A DNA stretch of 23,990 nt from Bacteroidales bacterium (GTDB lineage: Bacteria; Bacteroidota; Bacteroidia; Bacteroidales; Lentimicrobiaceae): NCBI GenBank assembly GCA_022837485.1, contig JALHHH010000051.1:1-23990 (forward strand). Reading direction: 5' to 3'. A model generated the notes under the pieces. That model worked only from the letters and a program-made list of their open reading frames with translations. It did not search any database and was not told the DNA's origin. The position numbers were made by a program, and so were the translations under genes. This document shows positions 7,136 through 15,501 of this stretch, piece after piece. Positions within the stretch are counted from its first letter, which is position 1. Every line of letters begins with the position of its first letter.

Positions 7136-8608
7136 TTAGAATTGGTTGATAATTTCACCGGCAGCTATTTGTCCTGAGATAATTGCCGGAGGCACACCAG
7201 GTCCGGGAACGGTAAGTTGTCCGGCATAAAAGAGGTTGCTGAGTTTTGGATTCCTGATTTTCGGCTTCAGGAATGCGGTTTGCAGCAGGGTATTGGCCAG
7301 GCCATAGGCATTTCCTTTAAATGCATGGTAATCGCGTTCAAAATCGTTGTGGGCGTAAGAGCGGCTATAGACTATGTGATCGCGCAGCGACTGGCCGGTA
7401 TATCGTTCCATGCGCATCAGAACATGATCAAGGTAGTTTTTACGGATTTCCGGAGTGTCGGTCAGTCCCGGAGCCACAGGTATCAGGACCATCACATTTT
7501 CATGACCTTCGGGGGCTACGCTTGGGTCTGTTCTGGATGTACAGCTGATGTAAACCGAAGGATTAACCGGCCATTCCGGTTTTTTATAAATGGAATCGGC
7601 GTGTCCTTCAAAATCTTCATCAAACAGCAGAGTGTGATGGTCGAGACGCGGGATACGGGTGTTGAACCCAAGGTAGAAAATCAGAGATGAGGGGGAAAGT
7701 ACGCGCGATTCCCAGTATTTTGGGGAATATTTTCGTGCTGTTTCCGGAAGCAGGTGCTGTTCAACGTGGTTGTAGTCGGCAGCGGCAATTACAAAATCGG
7801 CTTCATACTGCCGTCCTCCGGCTTCCACTGAGGTAACTCTGCCCTGACTGGTTCGGATGGCGGTAACTTCAGTGTTAAATTTAAAATCAACGCCATTTTC
7901 TCTGGCCAGGGCTTCCATTGCTTCCACAACGCGGTACATTCCACCACGGGGATACCAGGTTCCCTGAACCATATCGCTGTAATTCATAAGACTGTACAGA
8001 GCTGGTGTGGTTTTAGCCGTCCCGCCAAGGAAGAGAACCGGGAATTCGAGCATACGGTTGATTTTGGCCGTTTTAAAGTAGCGCCTGGTATAATCGCCAA
8101 ACGAGCTGAACATATTCAGCCTGAGGCCGGCAGCAAGAATTTTCCAGTGCATGTATTCCTGTATGGAGTGACTGGGTTTGCTTACAAATTCGCCGATGCC
8201 GATACGGTATTTGTATTCGGATTCCTTCAGGAATTTTTTCAGGGCTTTCGAACTGCCGGGTTCTATAGACTCATAAAGCTCATAGATTTCGCTGAGTGAT
8301 GCCGGTAAAGTCACTTCGTCGCCAGATCCAAAATATATTTTATAGGATGGGTCGATCCGGTCGAGCTGATAATAGTCCGACACGCTGCGCCCGAAACCCG
8401 CAAAATAGTCTTCGAAAATGTCGGGCATCCAGTACCAGCTCGGACCCATGTCGAATGTAAAACCATCGGCACTGAATTTCCGTGCCCTCCCTCCCGCAAT
8501 GGAGTTTTTCTCCAGAACAGTAACGTTGAACCCATTGGAAGCCAGAGTGGCAGCTGCCGATAAACCCGCAAATCCCGCCCCGATGACAATCGCATTCCTG
8601 TTTTTCAT
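7136..8608 (-). CDS. crtI: Phytoene desaturase (lycopene-forming), CrtI type
   Basis: A 490-residue FAD-dependent desaturase/isomerase that takes phytoene to lycopene. The N-terminus carries the dinucleotide-binding loop 'VIGAGFAGLSAAATLASNG' (G10-x-G12-x-x-G15) and the downstream 'LEKNSIAGGRARKFSADGFTFDMGPSWYWMP'. The C-terminus has the FAD-binding signature 'NLFYAGQLTVPGPGVPPAIISGQIAAGEII' of bacterial carotenoid desaturases. Length is the family norm. It is the first gene of the minus-strand crt run; the 257-nt region upstream separates it from the divergent lipoprotein gene and holds paired AACGTT palindromes. CrtI-like enzymes also include ketolases and saturases; the neighbouring crtB and crtY favour phytoene desaturation. 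Confidence 0.95.
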   Translation of the reverse strand: MKNRNAIVIGAGFAGLSAAATLASNGFNVTVLEKNSIAGGRARKFSADGFTFDMGPSWYWMPDIFEDYFAGFGRSVSDYYQLDRIDPSYKIYFGSGDEVTLPASLSEIYELYESIEPGSSKALKKFLKESEYKYRIGIGEFVSKPSHSIQEYMHWKILAAGLRLNMFSSFGDYTRRYFKTAKINRMLEFPVLFLGGTAKTTPALYSLMNYSDMVQGTWYPRGGMYRVVEAMEALARENGVDFKFNTEVTAIRTSQGRVTSVEAGGRQYEADFVIAAADYNHVEQHLLPETARKYSPKYWESRVLSPSSLIFYLGFNTRIPRLDHHTLLFDEDFEGHADSIYKKPEWPVNPSVYISCTSRTDPSVAPEGHENVMVLIPVAPGLTDTPEIRKNYLDHVLMRMERYTGQSLRDHIVYSRSYAHNDFERDYHAFKGNAYGLANTLLQTAFLKPKIRNPKLSNLFYAGQLTVPGPGVPPAIISGQIAAGEIINQF

Positions 8609-8686
8609 AACCGATTTTTGTTAAATATATGGAAAAATTCCAGGCACACCGCACAATTTCTTTCGGGTGATAAACAGATATTGATA

Positions 8687-8694
8687 TAACTTTG
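8687..8694 (+). promoter_or_regulatory. Possible -7 promoter element upstream of the lipoprotein gene (distal)
   Basis: TAACTTTG fits TAnnTTTG exactly, but no TTG is well placed 19-21 bp upstream. It would give a leader of about 165 nt for the lipoprotein at 8866. Confidence 0.3.
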
Positions 8695-8729
8695 TTTAAG
8701 AAAAAATAAAATTAATTAGACAAAAGATT

Positions 8730-8780
8730 AAACGTTTGCCCCGTGGAAAAAATGCAATATTTCCGCTTCGCATAACGTTA
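8730..8780. promoter_or_regulatory. Pair of AACGTT-centred palindromes in the crtI/lipoprotein divergent region
   Basis: AAACGTTT (8730-8737) and TAACGTTA (8773-8780) are perfect 8-bp palindromes sharing the core AACGTT, with centres 43 bp apart, near four helical turns. Possible binding sites for a dimeric regulator of the divergent transcripts; no regulator gene is nearby. Confidence 0.3.
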
Positions 8781-8788
8781 GCACTGAA

Positions 8789-8820
8789 TTCGGGCAACAC
8801 CGAAAAAAAACGTAAATTAG
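8789..8820 (+). promoter_or_regulatory. Possible promoter for the lipoprotein gene (proximal)
   Basis: TTCG (8789-8792), a 20-bp spacer, then TAAATTAG (8813-8820) resembles the TTTG-N20-TAnnTTTG pattern with mismatches. It would start transcription near 8827, about 40 nt before the ATG at 8866. Confidence 0.35.
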
Positions 8821-8865
8821 CCCCTGTTTTTAACCTTGTCGTCAACGATTAAAAAGCGCAAAAAA

Positions 8866-9432
8866 ATGAAAAAAGTTATTATTTCCATGCTTGCAGTATT
8901 TGTTTTGTTCGGGTGTTCGAACAACTCTCCAAAAGTTGCAGAACAGGCTGCAACCGACATGCAGGAGTCTCCGGCCGTTATATTCAACGACATGGAGAAT
9001 GCCCTTGGCGGGATTCCTTCCTGGATTAATGAAAAAACGATCAGCCGCATGCCTGAAGGTGCTTCCGCTCACAGCGGAATTTTCGTTACCCGGGTGGATG
9101 GGGAGGATTTGTATTCTTACACATTCAGAGAAAACTTTTCGAACATCAACGAAAAATTACCCGTTGCCGTGATCGTGGAAGGCTATGTATTCAGTGCCGA
9201 AAATAATCCATCGCTTAGTGTAATTGTGGATATCAATGAAAACAACAAAACGGTTCTCTGGAAATCCTATGCGCTGAACGATGTGATTACCAATCTGAAC
9301 CAGTGGATTCCTTTTGCTGCAAGATTTAGTGTTGATACGCCCGTAAGTCCTGATTATCAGCTAAAAGTGTTCGGCTATGGAGGAGGCAAGGTGGCTTATT
9401 TCGATGACCTTAAAATTTCGTTTGAATATTAA
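8866..9432 (+). CDS. Lipoprotein of unknown function, probable beta-sandwich
   Basis: 188 residues from the ATG at 8866, which gives a textbook lipoprotein signal 'MKKVIISMLAVFVLFGC' with lipidated Cys at residue 17. The frame opens earlier at a TTG (8836), but that would bury the signal peptide behind ten basic residues. The mature region 'NDMENALGGIPSWINEKTISRMPEGASAHSG' and the ending 'QLKVFGYGGGKVAYFDDLKISFEY' look like a carbohydrate-binding-module-like jelly roll: beta-rich, with a terminal aromatic/Asp strand common in such modules. I do not recognise the family, so binding of glycan is only a guess. It stands alone, with its own intrinsic terminator at 9475-9518. Confidence 0.8.
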   Translation: MKKVIISMLAVFVLFGCSNNSPKVAEQAATDMQESPAVIFNDMENALGGIPSWINEKTISRMPEGASAHSGIFVTRVDGEDLYSYTFRENFSNINEKLPVAVIVEGYVFSAENNPSLSVIVDINENNKTVLWKSYALNDVITNLNQWIPFAARFSVDTPVSPDYQLKVFGYGGGKVAYFDDLKISFEY

Positions 9433-9474
9433 CAGTTGCCGTCAAACAATTGTAAAGAACCGTTATTACCGACC

Positions 9475-9518
9475 CTGATCCGGTTTTTGCAGAAAGCAAT
9501 GCCGGATCAGTTTTTTTT
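9475..9518 (+). terminator. Rho-independent terminator after the lipoprotein gene
   Basis: A perfect 9-bp stem, CTGATCCGG (9475-9483) with CCGGATCAG (9502-9510), has an 18-nt loop and is followed directly by eight T (9511-9518). It lies 42 nt after the lipoprotein stop. Confidence 0.85.
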
Positions 9519-9696
9519 ATCCGATAGAATTTTCAACAGCAATTTACAGAGATTTTGCAAAACCTTCCGCTGCCGTGTTATTTTGCACTTCAGGGAATTT
9601 GATGATTTGAATACCTGACGCACCAATACTCACTTTCATTTGTTAATAAACTCTAAAGGCCTGAACTTAAAATCCTTCGCTTTTGTTGATTTATAT

Positions 9697-9704
9697 TACT
9701 TTTG
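9697..9704 (+). promoter_or_regulatory. -7 promoter element of the RND efflux operon
   Basis: TACTTTTG within 'TATTACTTTTGCA' fits TAnnTTTG exactly. The -33 box is weak (TTCG at 9676-9679, 17 bp upstream). Transcription would begin near 9711, about 68 nt before the start codon at 9779. Confidence 0.5.
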
Positions 9705-9732
9705 CACACTGTTAATTCAATCTTGAAATCTG

Positions 9733-9756
9733 ATGCCGGTTCATGTGATCCGGTAT
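9733..9756 (+). promoter_or_regulatory. Inverted repeat in the RND operon leader
   Basis: ATGCCGG (9733-9739) can pair with CCGGTAT (9750-9756) around a 10-nt loop, with one G-T wobble. It lies between the predicted transcription start and the first start codon, so it could be an operator dyad or an RNA hairpin. There is no T-tract. Confidence 0.3.
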
Positions 9757-9778
9757 ATACTATTTTGAACATTCTGTT

Positions 9779-10864
9779 ATGCCGAAATTGCTGAAAAGGG
9801 TACTTTCAATTTTACTGATCCTTGCATTACTTGTTATTATTGCCGGCCGAAAAGCCGGATGGTTCGACAGGACTCCGAAAGATAATGCAGCTGCCGCTGA
9901 ACAGGGGCAGGAGTTACTTCCCGTCAACGGGGTGGTACTGATGACCGGTGGCCTGTCGGATATAATTGTTTCCACCGGCACCATACTTGCCGATGAGCAG
10001 GTTGACCTTAGCCCGGAAGTTTCGGGACGTATTACTGCCATTAAATTTGAGGAGGGTGTATATGTGCGGAAGGGCGATCTGTTGGCAACGATCAACGACT
10101 CGGAGCTTCAGGCTCAGCTTCAGAAAAATGCCTATTCTCTGAAACTTGGCGTAGAGCGTGAGACCAGGCAACGGATGCTGCTGGCGCGGGAAGCCATAAG
10201 CCAGGAAGTGTACGACAGGGTGCTGGCGGAATTGAATACCGTACAGGCCGAAGCCGAACTGATAAAAGCCCAGATTAAGAAAACAAAGATCATTGCCCCC
10301 TTTGATGGTGTTATCGGACTCAGGCAGGTTAGTGAAGGTGCGTACGTGACGCCGGGTCAACGTATTGCAACCCTTACCAAAACCTCGCCGGTAAAATTGG
10401 AGTTCTCTGTTCCTGAGCGATTTACCGGCTCGGTACGAAAAGGGATGAAGGTAAATTTCTTTGTTGAAAGCATCGATAAACCGCTGGAAGCTGCGGTTTA
10501 TGCCACCGAGCCCAGGATAGATCCGGTTACCCGTTCTCTCAGCGTCAGAGCAATGTATCCAAACCGGAACAATGAAATTAATCCCGGAACCTATGCCAGG
10601 GTGGAGTTTAAGCTGAACCACCTGGCAGAAGCCATCACCGTTCCTGCACAGGCCATTATTCCGGAACTCGGTGGGTTCAGGGTGTTTGTCTATAGAAACG
10701 GTAAGGCCGAATCCCGGAGCATCAACGTCGGCATCCGGACGCAGGATGCGGTACAGGTAACGGATGGACTTAAAGCCGGAGATACGGTGATTACCACCGG
10801 CATACTTCAGGCGCGCAACGGAATGCCGCTTCGGATTGTAAAACTCGATACGATAAGCCAATGA
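9779..10864 (+). CDS. RND efflux membrane fusion protein (periplasmic adaptor)
   Basis: 361 residues. An N-terminal membrane anchor (about residues 5-22, no lipobox) is followed by the first half of a lipoyl/barrel-sandwich domain ('EVSGRITAIKFEEGVYVRKGDLLATIND', about 80-107), a short alpha-hairpin (about 108-158), the returning lipoyl half 'KTKIIAPFDGVIGLRQVSEGAYVTPGQ', a beta-barrel ('SPVKLEFSVPERF') and a membrane-proximal C-terminal domain. This is the HlyD/AcrA adaptor linking the inner-membrane pump to the outer-membrane channel. It is the first gene of the operon; its TGA overlaps the pump's ATG (ATGA). No local regulator is encoded. Substrate cannot be predicted. Confidence 0.92.
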   Translation: MPKLLKRVLSILLILALLVIIAGRKAGWFDRTPKDNAAAAEQGQELLPVNGVVLMTGGLSDIIVSTGTILADEQVDLSPEVSGRITAIKFEEGVYVRKGDLLATINDSELQAQLQKNAYSLKLGVERETRQRMLLAREAISQEVYDRVLAELNTVQAEAELIKAQIKKTKIIAPFDGVIGLRQVSEGAYVTPGQRIATLTKTSPVKLEFSVPERFTGSVRKGMKVNFFVESIDKPLEAAVYATEPRIDPVTRSLSVRAMYPNRNNEINPGTYARVEFKLNHLAEAITVPAQAIIPELGGFRVFVYRNGKAESRSINVGIRTQDAVQVTDGLKAGDTVITTGILQARNGMPLRIVKLDTISQ

Positions 10865-13800
10865 GCCTTTCATCGCTAAGTATATACCGCCCGGTACTGG
10901 CTACAGTAATGTCTATCGTGATCGTGCTTTTTGGACTTATCGGGCTGGTCTCGCTGGGCGTTCGTGAATTTCCGAATGTGGATCCTCCGATCGTAAGCAT
11001 AAGTACATCGTACGTTGGTGCCAGTGCCGAAGTCATTGAATCGCAGATTACCGAGCCACTCGAGGAATCGGTCAACGGGATAGCCGGCATCAGTACGCTT
11101 ACATCCTCGAGCCGCGATGGCCGCAGCGTGATACGCGTGGAGTTCGATCTGGATGTGGATCTTGAAACGGCAGCCAACGACGTTCGCGATAAAGTTTCGG
11201 CTGCAATGCGCAGTCTTCCGCCCGATGCTGATCCGCCCATTGTTACAAAGGCGGATGCGGATGCAAGTCCCATCTTATTTGTCAATATCAACAGCGAACA
11301 GCGAACCCTGCTCGAGCTCAACGAAATAGCCGAGCGTACGTTTAAGGAACGGCTTCAGACAATTCCCGGAGTCAGTCAGATACAGATATGGGGCTCAAGA
11401 CGCTATTCCATGCGGTTATGGATGGATCCGGGTAAGATGACTGCCTTCGGAATCACTCCCGTGGATGTTCGTAATGCCCTTCAGCGCGAAAATGTGGAGC
11501 TTCCTTCCGGCAGAATCGAAGGCAAATCGGTTGAACTTACCGTCCGTACGATGGGAAGGCTTGAAACACCGGCTGAGTTCAATGCTATGATTATCAAACA
11601 GGAATCCGGCCGGATCATCCGCTTCAGCGACATTGGCTATGCCGAATTGTGGCCTGAAAACGACCGTTCTATCCTGCGTCGCGACGGTGTTCCCATGATT
11701 GGGAATGTGATTATTCCGCAACCGGGATCAAATCACATTGAGATCGCAGATGAATTCTATAAACGGCTGGAACAAATAAAAAAGGACCTTCCCGATGACA
11801 TACAGACCGGTATCGGATTCGATACCACCGAATTTATACGCGAATCCATAAACGAGGTAAAACAATCTATCATTATTGCCTTCATCCTGGTAGTAGTGGT
11901 GATCTTCCTCTTCCTCCGCGACTGGCGTACCACTATTATACCGGTTATTGTCATCCCGATTTCGCTAATCGGTTCGTTTTTTATAATGTACATCGCAGGA
12001 TTTACCATAAATGTGCTTACCCTGCTGGGGATTGTGCTGGCCATCGGACTGGTGGTGGACGATGCCATTGTGGTGCTTGAAAATATTTATACCAAAATTG
12101 AAAAAGGGATTGCCCCGCTTCAGGCAGGCGTTATGGGTTCGGCGGAAATCTTTTTTGCCGTAATTGCTACTACCATCACTCTGGCGTCGGTATTTCTTCC
12201 CGTAATTTTTCTGGAAGGGATAACCGGAAGACTTTTCAGGGAATTCGGAATTGTACTTGCCGGTTCGGTTATCATCTCTTCGTTTGTTGCTCTTACGCTA
12301 ACTCCCATGCTTTCAACACGAATTCTGAAGCGGAGGGAGAAACACAATGCCGTCTACAACTTTACAGAGCCGTTTTTTGTCAGCCTTAACAATATGTACG
12401 GCAATTCGCTGCAATGGTTTTTGCAGCATAAGTGGCTGGCATGGGTAATCAGCGGACTGGCGCTGGTTCTGATTGTTGTTCTGGGTTCCACGCTGCAGTC
12501 GGAGCTGGCTCCCGTTGAGGATCGTTCGGGATTGCGGCTGGTTGCCACGGCACCGGAAGGAATAACATTTGAATACATGGATGAATACATGCAGGAAGTT
12601 ACCCGCATGGTTCAGGAAAAAGTTCCGGAAGCAAGAGCCGTGATTAGCAATACCGCGCCCGGATGGACCGGAGGGACCAATTCGGGCTTCGTGCGCGTCC
12701 GACTCGTGGATCCGGATTTACGCAGCCGTAGTCAGCAGGAGATAGCCGGTGCGCTTGGCCGTGAAGCCCGGAAATTTACCGGAGCCCGGTCTTATGTGGC
12801 ACAGGATCAGTCGATAGGAGCCGGCAGGGGTGGAGGATTGCCCGTTCAGTATGTGATACAGGCTCCCAACCTGGAAAAGCTGAAGAAGATACTGCCCGAC
12901 TTTATGTCGGAAGTTCAGAATTCAGACAAATTTGATTTTGCCGATCTTAATCTTCGTTTCAACAAGCCCGAGGTAAGGGTAAGCATAAACCGTGAAAAAT
13001 CTCGGCTGGCAGGAGTGTCGGTACTCGACATTTCACAAACGATGCAGATGGCGCTCAGCGGACAGAGGTTCGGTTATTTTATTATGGACGGCAGGCAGTA
13101 TCAGGTAATCGGAATGCTTGAACGTCCGTTCCGCAGTCAGCCCCTCGATCTGCGAACCCTGTCGGTGCGCAACGCGGATGGCCAGATGCTGCAGCTCGAT
13201 AACTTTGTCAGCCTGACGGAAGATATGAACCCTCCCCAACTGTTTAGATACAACCGTTTTGTCTCGGCTACCGTTTCCGCCAATCCGTCGGAAGGAAATA
13301 CCATTGGAGACGGCATTGCCGAAATGGACCGGATAGCGGATAAGATGCTCGACGACACCTATTCAACCTCCCTTGCAGGAGCATCGAAAGACTTTGCCGA
13401 GAGCAGTTCGAGTCTTGCTTTCGCATTCATACTCGCCCTGGTGCTTATTTACCTTGTGCTTTCTGCTCAGTTTGAAAGTTTCCGCGACCCCTTCATTATT
13501 ATGTTTACGGTGCCTTTGGCTTTGGCAGGTGCGGTAATCACACTCTGGTATTTTGGGAAAACGCTGAATATCTTCAGCCAGATCGGTATTATTATGCTAA
13601 TAGGTCTGGTAACCAAGAATGGAATCCTGATCGTGGAATTTGCCAACCAGCGCAAGGCTGCAGGAATGGAAAGACTGGAGGCGATCACCGAAGCCGCAAT
13701 CAGCAGGTTCAGACCCATCCTGATGACCAGTCTGTCAACCATTCTCGGAGCTATGCCCATCGCTCTGGCACTGGGAGCCGGTTCCGAAAGCAGGGTAAGT

Positions 13801-13977
13801 ATGGGAACAGCCATCATCGGCGGACTCACGCTATCCACGCTGCTTACCCTGTATGTAGTACCGGCGATGTATGAATACATCTCGGGAAAGCGGAGAACGG
13901 TTTCAAACCTTGAGGCGATGAGCGATGGTATTGAAGACAAAGGACAGAAAATGGAATACAATGATGAGCTTTTATAA
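10861..13977 (+). CDS. RND (HAE1-type) efflux pump, AcrB family inner-membrane transporter
   Basis: 1038 residues, the usual size of a hydrophobe/amphiphile RND pump. The N-terminal helix 'MSLSSLSIYRPVLATVMSIVIVLFGLIGL' is followed by a large periplasmic porter loop, helices 2-6 starting at about residue 335, a second porter loop, and helices 8-12. Proton-relay residues are present: Asp-Asp in TM4 ('AIGLVVDDAIVVLENIY', D400/D401) and Lys in TM10 ('IGLVTKNGILIVEFANQ', K919). Conserved 'REFPNVDPPIVSISTSYVGASAEVIE' supports the multidrug-type subfamily rather than heavy-metal CusA. It forms a trimer driven by proton influx and works with the adaptor and TolC-like protein on either side. Confidence 0.95.
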   Translation: MSLSSLSIYRPVLATVMSIVIVLFGLIGLVSLGVREFPNVDPPIVSISTSYVGASAEVIESQITEPLEESVNGIAGISTLTSSSRDGRSVIRVEFDLDVDLETAANDVRDKVSAAMRSLPPDADPPIVTKADADASPILFVNINSEQRTLLELNEIAERTFKERLQTIPGVSQIQIWGSRRYSMRLWMDPGKMTAFGITPVDVRNALQRENVELPSGRIEGKSVELTVRTMGRLETPAEFNAMIIKQESGRIIRFSDIGYAELWPENDRSILRRDGVPMIGNVIIPQPGSNHIEIADEFYKRLEQIKKDLPDDIQTGIGFDTTEFIRESINEVKQSIIIAFILVVVVIFLFLRDWRTTIIPVIVIPISLIGSFFIMYIAGFTINVLTLLGIVLAIGLVVDDAIVVLENIYTKIEKGIAPLQAGVMGSAEIFFAVIATTITLASVFLPVIFLEGITGRLFREFGIVLAGSVIISSFVALTLTPMLSTRILKRREKHNAVYNFTEPFFVSLNNMYGNSLQWFLQHKWLAWVISGLALVLIVVLGSTLQSELAPVEDRSGLRLVATAPEGITFEYMDEYMQEVTRMVQEKVPEARAVISNTAPGWTGGTNSGFVRVRLVDPDLRSRSQQEIAGALGREARKFTGARSYVAQDQSIGAGRGGGLPVQYVIQAPNLEKLKKILPDFMSEVQNSDKFDFADLNLRFNKPEVRVSINREKSRLAGVSVLDISQTMQMALSGQRFGYFIMDGRQYQVIGMLERPFRSQPLDLRTLSVRNADGQMLQLDNFVSLTEDMNPPQLFRYNRFVSATVSANPSEGNTIGDGIAEMDRIADKMLDDTYSTSLAGASKDFAESSSSLAFAFILALVLIYLVLSAQFESFRDPFIIMFTVPLALAGAVITLWYFGKTLNIFSQIGIIMLIGLVTKNGILIVEFANQRKAAGMERLEAITEAAISRFRPILMTSLSTILGAMPIALALGAGSESRVSMGTAIIGGLTLSTLLTLYVVPAMYEYISGKRRTVSNLEAMSDGIEDKGQKMEYNDELL

Positions 13978-15289
13978 AATTCTTTCGCTGCTTGCTCTTT
14001 GCACAATGATGTTACCGGTGGAATCCCAAACGGTGACGCAGTTTCTTTCAGCCGGCGATGCCGTAAATGTTGCTCTGGAAAATAACTATTCCATCCGCTT
14101 GTCGAAGCTGGATGAAGAGGTTCTTCGCAACAACGTTTCCCCGGGAAATGCCGGCTTTCTGCCCGGTATGGATTTGTCTGCAGGACAGAGCAACAGCATC
14201 ACCAATGCCCGGCAGGAATACCTGACGGGGCAGGTGAACGAACGCGACAACGCACGCTCGAATTCTCTTTCAGCGAGCGCATCGGTCAACTGGACGCTGT
14301 TCGACGGTATGCGCATGTTCAACAATTATACGCTTCTTCGTAAACAACTGGAAGCGGGGGAGGTGCGCACGCGCATGGAGGTGGAGAATACCATAGGCGA
14401 TGTGCTGGTTTCCTACTACAACATCGTTCAGCTTGAGCAGCGCAAGGCTGTTTTTGAAAAGGCTGTTTCGCTGGGCGAGGAGCGGGTGAATATTGCTGAA
14501 GATATGCTGATGCTTGGTTCGGGTTCGCGCCTCGACCTGTTGCAGGCCGAAGTGGATCTTAATACCGACCGTTCACAGCTCCTCAATCTCCAGGAAATGG
14601 TGGCCGAAGCGAGTATTGCACTTAACCTTTTAATGGCCAGGGATGCTGCGATAGAATTTGCGGTTGAGGATACCTTCAGCATCCTGCCGGTGATGAATTA
14701 CGAGTTTCTGAAACAACGTATGGAATCGTCGAATCCCGCTCTGCTTCTCAGCGACCTGGATATGGAAATGGCCGTAAAAACCCTCGGCATCATCAAGGGT
14801 CGCAGAGCTCCGGTGCTTGGACTAAACATGGGATACAGCTTCAACGACCAGAGCAGCGAGTCGGGATTTATGAAGAGCAGCCGTACTTCAGGTATTTCTT
14901 ATGGAGTAACGGCCAGCGTTAATCTTTTCGATGGATTTAACCTCAACCGTGAGGAGCAGAATGCAAAAATTGGCGTTACTTCGGCCGGACTTCGCAGGCA
15001 GGCTTATCTTGAACAGCTGAGGGCCGGACTGTTGTCGTCGTACACCGCCTACAGCAGTAAGTTGCAGATGGTTGGTTTTGAACGGCAGAATCTGGAAACT
15101 GCGATCATTAACTTCGAAATTGCGGGTGAGCGGTTCAGACTCGGAGAGTTGTCGGGTATTGAATACCGTGAGGCACAGAAGAACCTCCTGGCAGCCCATG
15201 AAAGGCTGATCAGCAGTTTGTACGATGTTCGACTGCTTGAGATTAATCTTATGCAGCTCAGCGGGACACTCCTGCCGGATAACCCTTAG
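13961..15289 (+). CDS. TolC-family outer-membrane efflux protein
   Basis: About 442 residues from the ATG at 13961 (another at 13964), which yields a proper signal peptide 'MMSFYKILSLLALCTMMLPVESQ' and overlaps the pump gene by 17 nt. An in-frame ATG at 13925 would put 12 charged residues before it. Two repeated halves follow, each with a long helical section and a beta part: 'LSAGDAVNVALENNYSIRLSKLDEEVLRNN', 'SASASVNWTLFDGMRMFNNY', 'VLVSYYNIVQLEQRKAVFEKAVSLGEERVNIAEDMLMLGSGSRLDLLQAEVDL', and in the second half 'VTASVNLFDGFNLNREEQNAKI' and 'ERFRLGELSGIEYREAQKNLL'. These are OEP-family signatures. It is the exit duct of the tripartite pump and the last gene of the operon. Confidence 0.93.
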   Translation: MMSFYKILSLLALCTMMLPVESQTVTQFLSAGDAVNVALENNYSIRLSKLDEEVLRNNVSPGNAGFLPGMDLSAGQSNSITNARQEYLTGQVNERDNARSNSLSASASVNWTLFDGMRMFNNYTLLRKQLEAGEVRTRMEVENTIGDVLVSYYNIVQLEQRKAVFEKAVSLGEERVNIAEDMLMLGSGSRLDLLQAEVDLNTDRSQLLNLQEMVAEASIALNLLMARDAAIEFAVEDTFSILPVMNYEFLKQRMESSNPALLLSDLDMEMAVKTLGIIKGRRAPVLGLNMGYSFNDQSSESGFMKSSRTSGISYGVTASVNLFDGFNLNREEQNAKIGVTSAGLRRQAYLEQLRAGLLSSYTAYSSKLQMVGFERQNLETAIINFEIAGERFRLGELSGIEYREAQKNLLAAHERLISSLYDVRLLEINLMQLSGTLLPDNP

Positions 15290-15434
15290 TGCTGAAAAAC
15301 CGGCCTGCGAACACGGCAAATGGCAGGACGATGGAGGCACTGAAGATTGTAATGTCCTGTTTGTAAATAAATTAACAAAATATCCCTGAACTTTCCGGGA
15401 CGAAAAGCGGGAAATTGGGAAAAAAAAACCAGCT

Positions 15435-15469
15435 TGTGTTGCACAGATGAAATTAAAGTTCTATTTTTG
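15435..15469 (+). promoter_or_regulatory. Bacteroidota-type promoter for rpsO
   Basis: TTG (15439-15441), a 20-bp spacer, then TATTTTTG (15462-15469). Both boxes and spacing fit the Bacteroidota primary-sigma consensus. The transcript would start near 15476, about 26 nt before rpsO. Confidence 0.65.
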
Positions 15470-15501
15470 CAGCCCGTTTCAAAGAAATAAATCGTAGTAT
15501 C

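Larger units (their letters stand above)
9519..9778. other. Intergenic region upstream of the RND operon
   Basis: No convincing gene lies between the lipoprotein terminator and the membrane fusion protein. A short open frame across 9436-9618 runs through the terminator hairpin and has no protein-like character. The region contains a promoter -7 element at 9697-9704 and an imperfect inverted repeat at 9733-9756. No divergent regulator gene is present. Confidence 0.6.

Noticed and set aside
9914..10873. 319-codon minus-strand open frame opposite the membrane fusion protein gene
   Set aside because: It lies fully antisense to a clearly conserved adaptor gene and its translation is low-complexity, rich in Arg/His/Gly/Asn without domain-like patterns; a shadow of codon bias.
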